From Oceaniglobus roseus (lineage in GTDB: Bacteria > Pseudomonadota > Alphaproteobacteria > Rhodobacterales > Rhodobacteraceae), in contig NZ_PNOS01000031.1 in assembly GCF_002869745.1 (NCBI RefSeq), positions 1-61,481 of the forward strand: a stretch of 61,481 nucleotides of DNA, read 5' to 3'. This document shows, one piece after another, positions 25,546-34,571 of this stretch. The position numbers and the translations under genes are program-made. The notes beneath the pieces are model-generated. The model had not been told where the DNA came from and made no database searches. It was given only the letters and a program-made list of their open reading frames with translations. Numbering within the stretch: the stretch's first letter is position 1; every line of letters starts with the position of its first letter.

Positions 25546-25950
25546 TCAGCTCTGCTCCAACTCGATCAGGCAGCCGTTGAAGTCCTTCGGATGCAGGAAC
25601 AGCACCGGCTTGCGGTGGGCGCCGATCTTCGGGGCGCCGTCACCCAGCACCCGCGCGCCGCTTGCGGTCAGCCGGTCGCGGGCCGCGAAGATGTCCTCGA
25701 CCTCGTAGCACATGTGATGGATGCCGCCCGACGGGTTGCGCTCGAGGAAGGCGGCGATGGGGCTGCCCTCGCCCAGCGGGTGCAGCAGTTCGATCTTGGT
25801 GTTCGGCAGGTCGATGAAGACGACGGTCACGCCATGGTCGGGCTCGTCCTGGGGGGCGCCGACCGTGGCGCCCAGCGTGTCGCGGTACTGCGCCGACGCG
25901 GCGGCCAGGTCGGGCACCGCGATGGCGATGTGGTTCAGCCGTCCGATCAT
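25546..25950 (-). CDS. mce: Methylmalonyl-CoA epimerase
   Basis: Interconverts (R)- and (S)-methylmalonyl-CoA in propionate and ethylmalonyl-CoA metabolism. The 134 residues form two vicinal-oxygen-chelate repeats; metal ligands are expected in GRLNHIAIAVPD (His7), GIHHMCYEV and the final GCLIELEQ (Glu). The ATG at 25950 follows GAGGGAGC and gives the usual family N-terminus; 22 open codons further upstream are dropped. It lies upstream of DUF1467 on the same strand, the common alphaproteobacterial arrangement. Confidence 0.94.
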   Translation of the reverse strand: MIGRLNHIAIAVPDLAAASAQYRDTLGATVGAPQDEPDHGVTVVFIDLPNTKIELLHPLGEGSPIAAFLERNPSGGIHHMCYEVEDIFAARDRLTASGARVLGDGAPKIGAHRKPVLFLHPKDFNGCLIELEQS

Positions 25951-26034
25951 GGCGCGCTCCCTCGCTAGGCTCGCAGCCGTTATGCGCAGGGCAGGCCGCG
26001 GTCGCAAGGGGCGCATGGCCGCAGCCTGCGCGTC

Positions 26035-26049
26035 TTAACGCGGTGTTAT
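26035..26049. promoter_or_regulatory. Near-consensus CtrA box before the receiver gene
   Basis: TTAA (26035-26038), seven bases, then TTAT (26046-26049) matches TTAA-N7-TTAA in seven of eight positions, 56 bp before the ATG of the stand-alone response regulator. This is weaker than the tandem site at 58327-58352. Confidence 0.35.
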
Positions 26050-26104
26050 CTTTCGTGGCCGACAGTCGTCCTGCGCCGAGACGCGCCTGCGAACGGAGGA
26101 CGAG

Positions 26105-26827
26105 ATGCCGGAGATGCGCGACGAATTCCTGTTCCCCTGCCGGCCGACGGCCGAGCGTCCGTTGCTGGGCCAGACCGTCCTGATCGTCGAGGACAGCCGA
26201 TTCGCCAGCGAAGGCGTGCGGCTGATGTGCCTGCGGCTCGGGGCGCGGATCCGCCGGGCCGACACGCTCGCCGCGGCCGGGCGCCACCTCAAGGTCTATC
26301 GCCCGACGGTGGTGCTGGTCGATCTGGGCCTGCCGGACGGATCGGGGCTGGACCTGATCCGCGACCTCGACGCCGCGCGCCCGCGGGTGCCGGTGCTGCT
26401 GGCGACCTCCGGCGATTCCCACCTGCGGGACCGCGCGCTCGGGGCGGGGGCGGACGCCTTCCTCGAAAAGCCGATCCCGGGGATCGAGGCCTTTCTGGGC
26501 ACGATCCTCGACCGGCTGCCGCACCCCGACCGGCCGCGCCGTCCCCGGCCCGTGCTGGACGAAGTCATCGTCGCGGACGAGGCCGCGCTGCTCGACGACC
26601 TGTCCCACCTTGCGAACCTGCTGGGTGGCGACCTGGACCCGGCCGGGATCGAGTACCTGTGCGGCTTTCTCGGCGGACTCGGCCGCAGCATCGGCGACCA
26701 TGCGCTGACGGAGGCTGCCGAGGCGCTGACGCATCTGCAGCGGGAAGGCCGTCCGACCGGGCCTCAAGTATCGCGCATCGGCGCCCTGGTCCGCGAACGT
26801 CTCGACACCCGGAAGATCGCGGTCTGA
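26105..26827 (+). CDS. Stand-alone receiver (response regulator) with unclassified C-terminal domain
   Basis: A 240-residue protein. Residues about 22-137 are a receiver domain with Glu29/Asp30, phospho-acceptor Asp73 (VVLVDLGLPDGSG), Thr101 and Lys122. The remaining 100 residues are helical (LLDDLSHLANLLGGD, then GDHALTEAAEALTHLQ) and are not a winged helix, HTH, GGDEF or kinase domain. The second half has a histidine within a helix, so a degenerate HPt-like fold is possible but unproven. ATG at 26105 follows CGGAGG. There is no kinase nearby. A near-CtrA box lies upstream. Confidence 0.85.
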   Translation: MPEMRDEFLFPCRPTAERPLLGQTVLIVEDSRFASEGVRLMCLRLGARIRRADTLAAAGRHLKVYRPTVVLVDLGLPDGSGLDLIRDLDAARPRVPVLLATSGDSHLRDRALGAGADAFLEKPIPGIEAFLGTILDRLPHPDRPRRPRPVLDEVIVADEAALLDDLSHLANLLGGDLDPAGIEYLCGFLGGLGRSIGDHALTEAAEALTHLQREGRPTGPQVSRIGALVRERLDTRKIAV

Positions 26828-26915
26828 GCCGGTGGGCAGGGAAGCCGCGTATTGCCACGATGCCGCCGGGCCTTCCACGAAGGGCGGTCACGTCTGCGGA
26901 CCGCCGCACCCATCC

Positions 26916-27638
26916 TCAGGCGCCAAGGGCCGGGTCCGAGGCGACCCGCACCGGCGCGGTCAGCTCGCCCAGGGCACGGCGCTGTCGGCCGTCGGGGTCG
27001 AAGTTCTCCGGCCCGCACCAGGTCTCGAAGGCGGCGGCAAGGGCGGGCCAGTCCGAATCGGTCACCGCGAACCAGGCGGTGTCGCGGTTCCGCCCCTTGA
27101 CCACCGCGGCCTGTCGGAACACGCCTTCGAAGCTGAAACCCAGCCGTTGCGCCGCACGGCGGGAGGCGAGGTTCAGCGCGTTGCACTTCCACTCGTACCG
27201 GCGATAGCCCGCGCCGAAGGCCCAGGCCATCATCAGGAACATCGCCTCGGTGGCGGCGGGGGTGCGGCGCAGGCCCGCGGACAGGGCGATGTGGCCGACC
27301 TCGATGCTGCCCGCCGCGGGCGAAATCCTGAGGAAACTGGCGACACCGCCGGGCGCACCCGACGCGCGGTCCTCGATCGCGTAGAAGAAGGGGTCGGACC
27401 CGCTCGCGTCACGGCGCATCCAGTCGGCATACTCCGCCACGTCCGCGAAGGGACCGTAGGGCATGTAGTCCCACATCGCCGCATCCTCGCCGTTGGCGCG
27501 GAAGAGCGCGGCGGCATGGGCACCGGCCTCCAGCCGCCGAAGCCGCGCGAACCGGCCTTCCAGCAGCGGCGGCCCCGGCATCGGCGGCGGCACCCAACCG
27601 GGAACCCTGCGGCCAAGGCGCGTGTCGTCATCCCTCAT
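26916..27638 (-). CDS. GNAT family N-acetyltransferase (RimJ/RimL-like)
   Basis: A 240-residue protein of the RimJ/YjcF branch: the substrate half contains DYMPYGPFADVAEYADWM, followed by the acetyl-CoA core IEVGHIALSAGLRRTPAATEAM and the conserved RRYEWKCNALNLASRRAAQRLGF segment, where NxxSxxxaxxxGF is the family mark. This group acetylates small molecules or protein N-termini; the substrate cannot be told from sequence. It converges on the receiver gene with an 88-bp gap. Confidence 0.9.
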   Translation of the reverse strand: MRDDDTRLGRRVPGWVPPPMPGPPLLEGRFARLRRLEAGAHAAALFRANGEDAAMWDYMPYGPFADVAEYADWMRRDASGSDPFFYAIEDRASGAPGGVASFLRISPAAGSIEVGHIALSAGLRRTPAATEAMFLMMAWAFGAGYRRYEWKCNALNLASRRAAQRLGFSFEGVFRQAAVVKGRNRDTAWFAVTDSDWPALAAAFETWCGPENFDPDGRQRRALGELTAPVRVASDPALGA

Positions 27639-27762
27639 TCCGTCGTCCTTCCGTCGATGCCCCCAAGTTGCACCGCTTCAATCTCACTTTTGTCCGATTT
27701 CGTCACCATCTTAGCTCTCGACCCGCAGAGCTGCCCCTGCGGAGAATGATCGGAGTAACGTG

Positions 27763-27951
27763 ATGGAAGCGATCGTCGCCCTTGCCCTGCGCCCGAAGCG
27801 GAAGACCGACCTTCTGGATCGGCTGATTCTCGGGGCCGGGCTGATGTCGCTGATCGTGGCCGTGATCGGGACCCTCGCGCTCGGCACGCCCCCACAACTG
27901 GCCGAGGACGCCCCGGACACCGGCGCGCCGAAGGTGCTGCGCACGTCCTGA
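27763..27951 (+). CDS. Small single-pass membrane protein, unknown
   Basis: A 62-residue protein with a basic start (LRPKRKTDLLDR), one hydrophobic helix (ILGAGLMSLIVAVIGTLAL, about 22-40) and an acidic, Pro-rich tail, predicted type N-in. GGAG lies 9 bp before the ATG at 27763; a GTG one codon upstream is also possible. An inverted repeat CCGCAG/CTGCGG (27723-27742) lies just before it. The pattern resembles small membrane proteins found next to pilin genes, but no pilus genes are here. Function unknown. Confidence 0.65.
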   Translation: MEAIVALALRPKRKTDLLDRLILGAGLMSLIVAVIGTLALGTPPQLAEDAPDTGAPKVLRTS

Positions 27952-27992
27952 TCCTTACGGCCCCTGCCGCCCCGACCTGCGGGGCGAAAAGT

Positions 27993-29201
27993 TCAGAGCA
28001 GCAGGCCCGGATCCGCCCCCATGTCGAGCCCCGGGAAGATCTCGGTTTCCAGCTGCGACCGGCTGACACCGTAGTTGCCGTGCAAAGCCCAGGCGGCATA
28101 GGCCCGCACGTCGGCCGTCGGCATCAGGTCGCGCCGCTCGTAGAGGGCGGTCTCGGACAGCCCCGGCCACTTGCCATAGACCTTGCCGCCGCGCACCGCG
28201 CCCCCGGCCAGCAGCATCGCGCCGCCGGTGCCGTGATCCGTCCCGCCCGAACCGTTCTCGCGCACCGTGCGGCCGAACTCGGTCATCGCCAGCACGGTGG
28301 TGCGCTCCCAGACCGGGCCAAGCCCCTTGCGCAGGGCCAGGACGGTCCGCGCCAGCCGGTTCAGCGTGCGGGGCAGCGCCTTCTGCTGGTCGCGGTGGGT
28401 GTCCCAGCCGTTGATCGAGAAGGCGGCGATGCGGGATTCCTCGCGCAGCCGGCCGGCCGTGAAGGCGGCCAGCTCCTCCTCGGGAATCAGCTTGCCCCCG
28501 GGCAACGCCGCGTCCCCGACCAGTTGCGCCCCGTCGCGCTCGCGCAGGGCCGCAAGCTCGATCGCCTCGGTCGCGGAGTCCCGGAACAGCGGGTCGTCGT
28601 GGTAGATCTCGTTCAGCAGCAGCCGCGCCTGGGGCGAGACCGAAAGCTCGGCATTGGGCGACCAGTTCATCACCGGCGCCTGCCCCTCCAGCACCTTCAT
28701 CTCGTCGCTGCCGATGGCATAGGCGGTGCTGCTCTCCACGCCCGGTTGCGTCTGCAGCATCCGGTTCAGCCAGCCGTCGCGCCGGGTATGGTCCGGCACG
28801 TCAAGCCCGGTGCCCGCCTCCAGGATGTCCTGGCCGTCGAAATGGCTGCGCTTATCGCGGTAGGGGGTCGAAACCGCCTGCACGAAGCCGAGTTGCCCGG
28901 CCTTCCAGAGCGGCATCAGCGGCGACAGGGCCGGGTTCAGCTCGAAGAAGCCGTCCAGCGGCAGGCCCGGCGCCGTCTCCTTCAGAAGCCCCGCGCGGGC
29001 CGCGGCATAATCCGGATCGCCCACGGGGCGCACGACGTCGAGCCCGTCCATCGCGCCGCGCAGGATGATCGTCACCAGCCGCGCGTCCCAGGGGGCGGCG
29101 GCGAAGGTCACGGTGGTCATCAGCGGAGAGGCGGCGGCCGAACAGCCGATGAGCGCCGCGCCGCGGGTCAGCAGGCCGCGCCGGGTAAGGGTCTTGGGCA
29201 T
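27993..29201 (-). CDS. DUF1501 protein, Tat-exported
   Basis: A 402-residue protein of the DUF1501 (sulfatase/alkaline-phosphatase-like) family. It starts with a twin-arginine signal (TRRGLLTRGAALIGCSAAAS), so it should be folded before export to the periplasm. Family marks are the RGAMDGLDVVRPVGDPDY segment, SHFDGQDILEAG, and TEFGRTVRENGSGGTDHG. It lies 24 bp after the DUF1800 gene; this pair is a recurrent module in many bacteria, probably working as a periplasmic complex of unknown activity. Length is typical. Confidence 0.92.
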   Translation of the reverse strand: MPKTLTRRGLLTRGAALIGCSAAASPLMTTVTFAAAPWDARLVTIILRGAMDGLDVVRPVGDPDYAAARAGLLKETAPGLPLDGFFELNPALSPLMPLWKAGQLGFVQAVSTPYRDKRSHFDGQDILEAGTGLDVPDHTRRDGWLNRMLQTQPGVESSTAYAIGSDEMKVLEGQAPVMNWSPNAELSVSPQARLLLNEIYHDDPLFRDSATEAIELAALRERDGAQLVGDAALPGGKLIPEEELAAFTAGRLREESRIAAFSINGWDTHRDQQKALPRTLNRLARTVLALRKGLGPVWERTTVLAMTEFGRTVRENGSGGTDHGTGGAMLLAGGAVRGGKVYGKWPGLSETALYERRDLMPTADVRAYAAWALHGNYGVSRSQLETEIFPGLDMGADPGLLL

Positions 29202-29225
29202 CGCTGCGTCCTTTCCTGTGCCGGA

Positions 29226-30587
29226 TCAGCGGCGGTTGAATTCGGGCGAGGCAAAGACCAGCCCCACCCCCTGCGGCACCGTCTCGCTGGCGCCGACGGC
29301 CCAGACCAGGCGCGGCGAGGCGGCATCGTCCAGCACCCGCGTCACGAAGCTGCGGGGGTCGGGCAGTTCCTTGCGCAGCATCGAGGGGACCTGGAGCCCC
29401 CAGAGGATCCGTTGCGACACGCCGAGCGGGGTGATCCAGGCCTCGGCCTCTTCCGGCCAGCCGTTGGGCCCCCCGGGCAGCATGAACCGCTGCCCCATCA
29501 CGTTGAGCGTGCGGAACATCGCGCGGCGGAACTTCTTGTCGTCCATCGCCATGATCTCGTCGCCCCCGATCCCTAGGGCGACGATGCCGGAAGCCACGAA
29601 GTCGAACGGCTGCTTGGCCTTGGCGAAGACCGGCGTCCAGGCATCGGGATGGCGGAGCATCGCATCGTAGACGGCGAACAGGTCGCCGCCCGTCTTCGTC
29701 CAGGTGGCGCTCATCTGGTCGACCAGCGCCTGCGGCGGATCGTCGGACACGAAGTGCACCGCCAGCTTGCGCGAGACATGGGCGGCGGTGTCGGGGTGGA
29801 CCGAGAGATCGTCGAGGAACGCGAGGATGTCGTCGAGGCGCGCAGGCTGCTCGCCGCCATAGCTCTGGCCCAGGATCGTCTCCGCCCCGGGTTCGGCCTT
29901 GGGGGGGAGGAACGCGAAGCCCCGGGCGGCGCGGAAGTCCAGCCCGGTCAGAAGCTCTGCGAACTGGCGGACGTCGTCCTGTGTGAACGACCCGCCGACG
30001 CCCATGGTGTGCAGTTCCAGCACCTCGCGCGCCAGGTTCTCGTTCAGGCCGAGGTTCCGCTTCTTGCCTGCCGGCGAATTGGGGCCGACCGAGGAGGTCT
30101 GGTCGAGGTAGAGCAGCATCGCCGGATGGAGCACGGCGGCGCTCAGCAGGTCGGCGAAGCGGCCGGTGAGGTTCGGCCGAAGGGCACCATCGATCTTGGC
30201 GATGGCGAAGGGCGTCAGGCTCACGCCGCGGACCGGCGCCGTGAAATGGTCGGACCAGAAGGTGGTCAGGCGCTCGCGGAACGGCGAGGAGGTCTCGGCG
30301 ATCCGCGCGAGGCTCACGCGCAGGGCGCCCAAGGTCTCGAGGTTGATCTCCTTCTGCTTGGCGGTGCGCCGCTCTGCCGCCGCCTTTCCCCCGCCCTTCA
30401 CCTTCCGAGCGAGCGCGTGCACCTCGGTCACCATCTTCTGCGCGGCGGCAAGGTCCAGCATCGGATAGGCCTGGGCCACCTTGTCCGGCAGTTTCAGCGA
30501 CTTCAGCACGGCATCGGGCGAGTCGGGCTGCCCCTCCGGGCCCAGCCCGTAACCGAACCGGATGGCGGCGATGGTCGCGGTCTTCAT
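29226..30587 (-). CDS. DUF1800 family protein, partner of DUF1501
   Basis: A 453-residue protein whose start ATIAAIRFGYGLGPEG and the internal TTFWSDHFTAPVRG, NENLAREVLELHTMGVGG and DDVRQFAELLTGLDF motifs are the DUF1800 signature. The ATG at 30587 with a GGAAGGG site was preferred; the frame is open 28 codons further up. No signal peptide is obvious. Upstream partner of the Tat-exported DUF1501 protein. DUF1800/DUF1501 pairs are often linked to surface or extracellular polymer processes, but the reaction is unknown. Confidence 0.92.
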   Translation of the reverse strand: MKTATIAAIRFGYGLGPEGQPDSPDAVLKSLKLPDKVAQAYPMLDLAAAQKMVTEVHALARKVKGGGKAAAERRTAKQKEINLETLGALRVSLARIAETSSPFRERLTTFWSDHFTAPVRGVSLTPFAIAKIDGALRPNLTGRFADLLSAAVLHPAMLLYLDQTSSVGPNSPAGKKRNLGLNENLAREVLELHTMGVGGSFTQDDVRQFAELLTGLDFRAARGFAFLPPKAEPGAETILGQSYGGEQPARLDDILAFLDDLSVHPDTAAHVSRKLAVHFVSDDPPQALVDQMSATWTKTGGDLFAVYDAMLRHPDAWTPVFAKAKQPFDFVASGIVALGIGGDEIMAMDDKKFRRAMFRTLNVMGQRFMLPGGPNGWPEEAEAWITPLGVSQRILWGLQVPSMLRKELPDPRSFVTRVLDDAASPRLVWAVGASETVPQGVGLVFASPEFNRR

Positions 30588-30708
30588 GCCAGGGCCCTTC
30601 CGAAACCGGCCCGCCATGCCGGACCAAACCTGCCGCAGCGATAGCAAATCCGCCGGGGTCGCCCAAGGCACATTCCCGCGATCCCGCCCCGGATCGGCGA
30701 TCGGGCGC

Positions 30709-31632
30709 TCAGCCCTGCGGCGTCATCACCTTGCGGCCCTTGGCACGCTCCAGCCCCAGCGCGCGCTCGCGCCAGATGATGAAGATCCCGGCGGCGATCA
30801 CCACCGCGACCCCGGCCAGCATGACGAGCGTCGGCGTCTCGCCGAAGACGGCATAGCCGATGCCGACCGACAGGAGGATCGAGGCGTATTCGAACGGCGC
30901 CACCACCGACACGTCGGCCAGGCGATAGCTCGTGGTCAGCAGGATCTGCCCGAAGCCGCCAAGCAGCCCCGCCGCCACCAGCATCGCCGCGACCTTGGGG
31001 CTGGGCACCGCCCAGCCGAAGGGCAACGAGCACAGCGCCATGACCGAGGCGGTGATCGAGAACCAGAAGACGATGGCCGAGGTCTGTTCGGTCTTGACCA
31101 GCTTGCGCACGAAGACCTGCGCCAGCGCCGCGCAGGTGGCCGACATCAGCACCAGCATCGCGCCCAGCGCCTCTTCCGGCTCGACCGATCCGCCCGAAAG
31201 CGCCGTGAGCCGCGGCGAGAGCACAATCAGCACTCCGGCGATCCCCATCGCCACGGCCGACAGGCGGAACAGCCGCACCTCCTCGCCCAGGAACATCGCG
31301 GCGAAGACGACGACCAGCAGCGGCGCGGCGTACTGGATCGCCTGCACCTCGGCCAGCGGCAGGAAATAGAGCCCGGCGAAGCCGAGGCCCATGGAGGTGG
31401 TCCCGACCACCCCCCGCCAGACGTGCCCCATGGGGTTGACGGTGGCGAGCCCGGTCGAAAGCTCCCCCCGCCACATCAGCCAGCCGAGGATCACCGGCAC
31501 CGCGAAGGCCGAGCGGAAGAACACCGCCTGCCCCGGCGGCACCTCGGCCGAGGCCCCCTTGATCAGCGCCGACATCAGCACGAACAGCGTGACCGAGCCG
31601 AGCTTGAACAGGATACCGCGGAACGGGGACAT
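30709..31632 (-). CDS. EamA/DMT-family transporter
   Basis: A 307-residue inner-membrane protein made of two EamA repeats with about ten helices: the first half runs to about residue 140 (GVLIVLSPRL), the second starts near 155 (ALGAMLVLMSATCAALAQVF). The drug/metabolite transporter family exports amino acids, metabolites or drugs; the substrate cannot be inferred. It is on the same strand as, and 34 bp after, the App1 gene end, but with little overlap of function. Ends in a basic cytoplasmic tail. Confidence 0.88.
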   Translation of the reverse strand: MSPFRGILFKLGSVTLFVLMSALIKGASAEVPPGQAVFFRSAFAVPVILGWLMWRGELSTGLATVNPMGHVWRGVVGTTSMGLGFAGLYFLPLAEVQAIQYAAPLLVVVFAAMFLGEEVRLFRLSAVAMGIAGVLIVLSPRLTALSGGSVEPEEALGAMLVLMSATCAALAQVFVRKLVKTEQTSAIVFWFSITASVMALCSLPFGWAVPSPKVAAMLVAAGLLGGFGQILLTTSYRLADVSVVAPFEYASILLSVGIGYAVFGETPTLVMLAGVAVVIAAGIFIIWRERALGLERAKGRKVMTPQG

Positions 31633-31665
31633 GAAGGGCCTTCCGGAAGGGAACGGGTCCAGCCC

Positions 31666-32673
31666 TTAGACCGCAATCCCCGCGCGGTCCAGAGCCTCGG
31701 CCACGCCGGTGAAGTCGGCGCCGCCGTGCACGAAGACCCCCATGTTGCGCATCGCCGCCATCTTCTGGCGCTCCTCCTCGCCCAGGCTCCGGCCCGCCTC
31801 GCGCAGGATCACGCCGGCGACCTGGCCCCCTGCCCGCTCGCAGACGCGGTGATAGATCTCGGCATCGTGCTGCCCGGTGTCGCCCAACAGGACGAAGGGC
31901 AGATCGGGATTTGCCGCGAGGATCCGCTCGATCGCCGCGCCCTTGTGCTCGGCATGGGCGTTGCCGCCCTTCGCGGCGGTGCCGACGCCGAAATCGCGCA
32001 GGAACATCGGCCCCGCCACCAGCCCGGCACGGGCGAAGACCTTGTCCAGGAAATAGTGCAGGTTCCAGGGGCTGGAACTGACGTAGAAGACGGGGTTCCG
32101 GCCGTGGGCGTGCAGGTGATCCATCAGCACCACGGCGTCCGGGAACACCTTCCGCGTCAGGGCCGAGCCGGTGAAGGTGGTCCAGAGGTTCCTCGGCAGC
32201 GAATAGGCCCCGGTCTTCATCATCGTGTCGTCGATGTCCGAGATGATGCCGAGCCGCGCCTCGCGCGAGGGCACCATCACCGGAAACGGCACCGGCGGAT
32301 CCTGACCGCCCACGATGACCGTCTCGACCTGGTGCCAGCCCGGCCCCTCGCCCTCCCGCGGGACCTCGAGCCAGACATAGCCCTCGCCGTCGCTCACCGC
32401 GGTCAGGCCACGCGCCTGGACGGTGACGCCCGCCACCTCGTCGGTCAGGAACAGGGACAGCATCTGGCGCAGGTTGGCGTATTTCCCCTGGTCCGGCAGC
32501 GGCGCGGTGCGGCGCGACGCGGTCAGCACCCGGCCGCGCAGGATCAGCCGGTCGGGCGTCGCGAAGCCGCGATAGCCGTCCAGAACCGGGCTCGCGTCGC
32601 GATTCCGGAGCGCGGCGTCCATGACCCGCTCGAAGCCCGTCCCGAGCTTGTGGAGAATGCTACGTCCCAGCAC
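31666..32673 (-). CDS. App1-family phosphatase domain protein
   Basis: A 335-residue HAD-like phosphatase of the App1 (DUF2183) type. The catalytic motif is IISDIDDTMMKTG, with two Asp and a Thr as in DxDxT phosphatases; VFYVSSSPWNLHYFLD and FVLLGDTGQHDAEIYH are the other family blocks. Yeast App1 dephosphorylates phosphatidate; the bacterial substrate is unknown. Start: GTG at 32673, 17 bp after the queG stop, is my best choice; no ATG fits. It is probably co-transcribed with queG. Confidence 0.86.
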   Translation of the reverse strand: MLGRSILHKLGTGFERVMDAALRNRDASPVLDGYRGFATPDRLILRGRVLTASRRTAPLPDQGKYANLRQMLSLFLTDEVAGVTVQARGLTAVSDGEGYVWLEVPREGEGPGWHQVETVIVGGQDPPVPFPVMVPSREARLGIISDIDDTMMKTGAYSLPRNLWTTFTGSALTRKVFPDAVVLMDHLHAHGRNPVFYVSSSPWNLHYFLDKVFARAGLVAGPMFLRDFGVGTAAKGGNAHAEHKGAAIERILAANPDLPFVLLGDTGQHDAEIYHRVCERAGGQVAGVILREAGRSLGEEERQKMAAMRNMGVFVHGGADFTGVAEALDRAGIAV

Positions 32674-32690
32674 CGCGCGCCGCCCGTCCC

Positions 32691-33773
32691 CTATCGACCG
32701 TCCTTCCGCCGCCCCCCCGGCGAGGGCCGTTCCTCCGTCAACCGTCGCCTCGCCCAGGCCGCCGCATCGCGCACCACGGGGTCGGCATCGGCCAGAAGCG
32801 GCTCCAGCACCTGCACCTGCACCGAATCCGCCGCGTTGCCAATGGCATAGCACACATTTCGCACAAAACGATCCCGTCCGATGCGCTTGATAGGGCTGCC
32901 CGAGAACCGCGCCCGGAAGCCCGCATCGTCCAGGGCCGCCAGATCCGCCAGCCGCGGCGCGTCCAGATCGCCCCCGCCACGATAGCGCAGATCCCGCGCC
33001 GCGGCGGCGAACTTGTTCCAGGGACAGACCGCCAGGCAGTCGTCGCAGCCGTAGATCCGGTTCCCGAGCAGCGGCCGCAGATCCTCGTCCACCGGCCCCC
33101 TGTGCTCGATCGTGAGGTAGGAGATGCAGCGCCGCGCATCCAGCTGGAACGGCGCCGGGAAGGCCGCCGTCGGGCAGATGTCGAGACAGCGGGTGCAGCT
33201 GCCGCAGTGCTCGGCCTCCAGCGCGTCCGGCTCCAGCTCCACCGTGGTGAAGATCGCCCCGAGGAACACCCAGTTGCCGATCTCGCGCCCCAGAAGGTTC
33301 GTGTGCTTGCCCTGCCAGCCCAGCCCCGCCGCCTGGGCCAGAGGCTTCTCCATCACCGGCGCGGTGTCGACGAAGACCTTGATCTCCTCGCCCGGGCACC
33401 GTTCCAGCAGCCAGCGCCCCACCCGCTTCAGCCGCTTCTTGACGATGTCGTGGTAATCCTTTCCCCGCGCATAGACGCTGACCGCCCCGAGGTCGGGCCG
33501 CTCCAGCACCGCCAGCGGATCGACCTCCGGCGCATAGCTCTCGGCCAGCATGACGACCGACCGCGCCGCGGGCCACAGGGCTGTCGGATCCCCCCGCCAG
33601 CCCATCCGCTCGGCCATCCATCCCATCTGCCCGTGCCGCCCCGCGGCCACGAAGGCCGACAGCCGCCCCGCCGCGTCCGGGATCGCGTCCGGCCTGCACA
33701 CGCCCATGGCCGCGAACCCGGCGTCCATCGCCTCCGCCTCCAGCGCAGCTTTCAGATCAGAGGACACGGACAT
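32691..33773 (-). CDS. queG: Epoxyqueuosine reductase
   Basis: Carries out the last step of queuosine synthesis: reduction of epoxyqueuosine in tRNA (position 34) using cobalamin and two 4Fe-4S clusters. The 360 residues contain the DUF1730 N-terminal cobalamin-binding region ([19 protein letters not shown]) and the ferredoxin-like clusters [13 protein letters not shown] and [13 protein letters not shown]. The C-terminal HEAT-like part ([25 protein letters not shown]) contacts tRNA. It lies upstream of App1 on the minus strand. Confidence 0.95.
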   Translation of the reverse strand: MSVSSDLKAALEAEAMDAGFAAMGVCRPDAIPDAAGRLSAFVAAGRHGQMGWMAERMGWRGDPTALWPAARSVVMLAESYAPEVDPLAVLERPDLGAVSVYARGKDYHDIVKKRLKRVGRWLLERCPGEEIKVFVDTAPVMEKPLAQAAGLGWQGKHTNLLGREIGNWVFLGAIFTTVELEPDALEAEHCGSCTRCLDICPTAAFPAPFQLDARRCISYLTIEHRGPVDEDLRPLLGNRIYGCDDCLAVCPWNKFAAAARDLRYRGGGDLDAPRLADLAALDDAGFRARFSGSPIKRIGRDRFVRNVCYAIGNAADSVQVQVLEPLLADADPVVRDAAAWARRRLTEERPSPGGRRKDGR

Positions 33774-33778
33774 CCCAT

Positions 33779-33832
33779 CTTTGCTTCACAAATATCCTGG
33801 GGGAGGCCCGAAGGGCCGGGGGCAAAGCCCCC
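33779..33832. repeat. Rhodobacterales intergenic element (copy B) with two hairpins
   Basis: Begins with CTTTGCTTCACAAATATCC as in the element at 13555-13585. Two perfect stem-loops follow: GGCCC/GGGCC with loop GAA (33805-33817) and GGGGGC/GCCCCC with loop AAA (33818-33832). It lies between the GST stop and the queG start on the minus strand, so the stems could terminate GST transcripts. Confidence 0.65.
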
Positions 33833-33850
33833 GAAACCCGGTCCGCCGCC

Positions 33851-34516
33851 TCAGAAATCCAGGTCGGCGTAATGCGGCGGCGGCAGGAAACCCGAGATCT
33901 GGTCGGCCAGGATCGACCGGAAGGCGGGGCGCGACTTGATCTTGGCGTACCAGTCCTTCACCGTCTCGCTCCGGTTCCAGTCCACGTCCGAGATGTAGTC
34001 GAGGCAGGACAGGTGCGCCGCGGCGGCGAAATCGGCCAGCGTCATCGCGTCGCCCGCCAGCCAGCGGCGCTGGTCCAGCAGCCACGCCATGTAGTCGAGG
34101 TGGAACTTGATCGCCTTCGCCCCCTGCTTGATGTTCGTGCTGTCGGGATAGCCGAGCCCCATGACCTTCTTGTTCACCCGCTCGTAAAGCAGCTTCGACG
34201 TCACCTCGCGGTGGAACTTGTCGTCGAACCAGCCGATCAGGCGGCGCACCTCGAAACGGCCCTCGGGGTCGGCGGGCAGCAGGGGCGGTTCGGGATGCAG
34301 CTCCTCGATGTATTCGCAGATCGCCACGCTCTCGCTCAGGATCTGCGAGCCCATGCGCAGCACCGGCACCTTGCCGGCCGGGTTGCGGCGCAGGAAGTCG
34401 GGGTCGTTCTCCCAGTACCGCTCCTCGACCAGCTCCACCTCGATCTTCTTCTCGGCAAGGCTCAGCCGCACCTTGCGACAGAAGGGCGACAGCGGGACGT
34501 GGAACAGACGGTTCAT
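33851..34516 (-). CDS. Glutathione S-transferase family protein
   Basis: A 221-residue protein with an N-terminal thioredoxin-like domain (LSPFCRKVRLSLAEK, where the Cys or Ser contacts glutathione, then the cis-proline in AGKVPVLRMG and ESVAICEYIEEL) and a C-terminal helical domain (LLDQRRWLAGDAMTLADFAA). Likely handles electrophiles or peroxides, with unknown substrate. No neighbouring pathway gene points to one. Confidence 0.92.
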   Translation of the reverse strand: MNRLFHVPLSPFCRKVRLSLAEKKIEVELVEERYWENDPDFLRRNPAGKVPVLRMGSQILSESVAICEYIEELHPEPPLLPADPEGRFEVRRLIGWFDDKFHREVTSKLLYERVNKKVMGLGYPDSTNIKQGAKAIKFHLDYMAWLLDQRRWLAGDAMTLADFAAAAHLSCLDYISDVDWNRSETVKDWYAKIKSRPAFRSILADQISGFLPPPHYADLDF

Positions 34517-34571
34517 GGGGAGTTCACCAGGGGAAGGGGTCGGGGATTGATGCCCCCCTTACCACGGCGAA

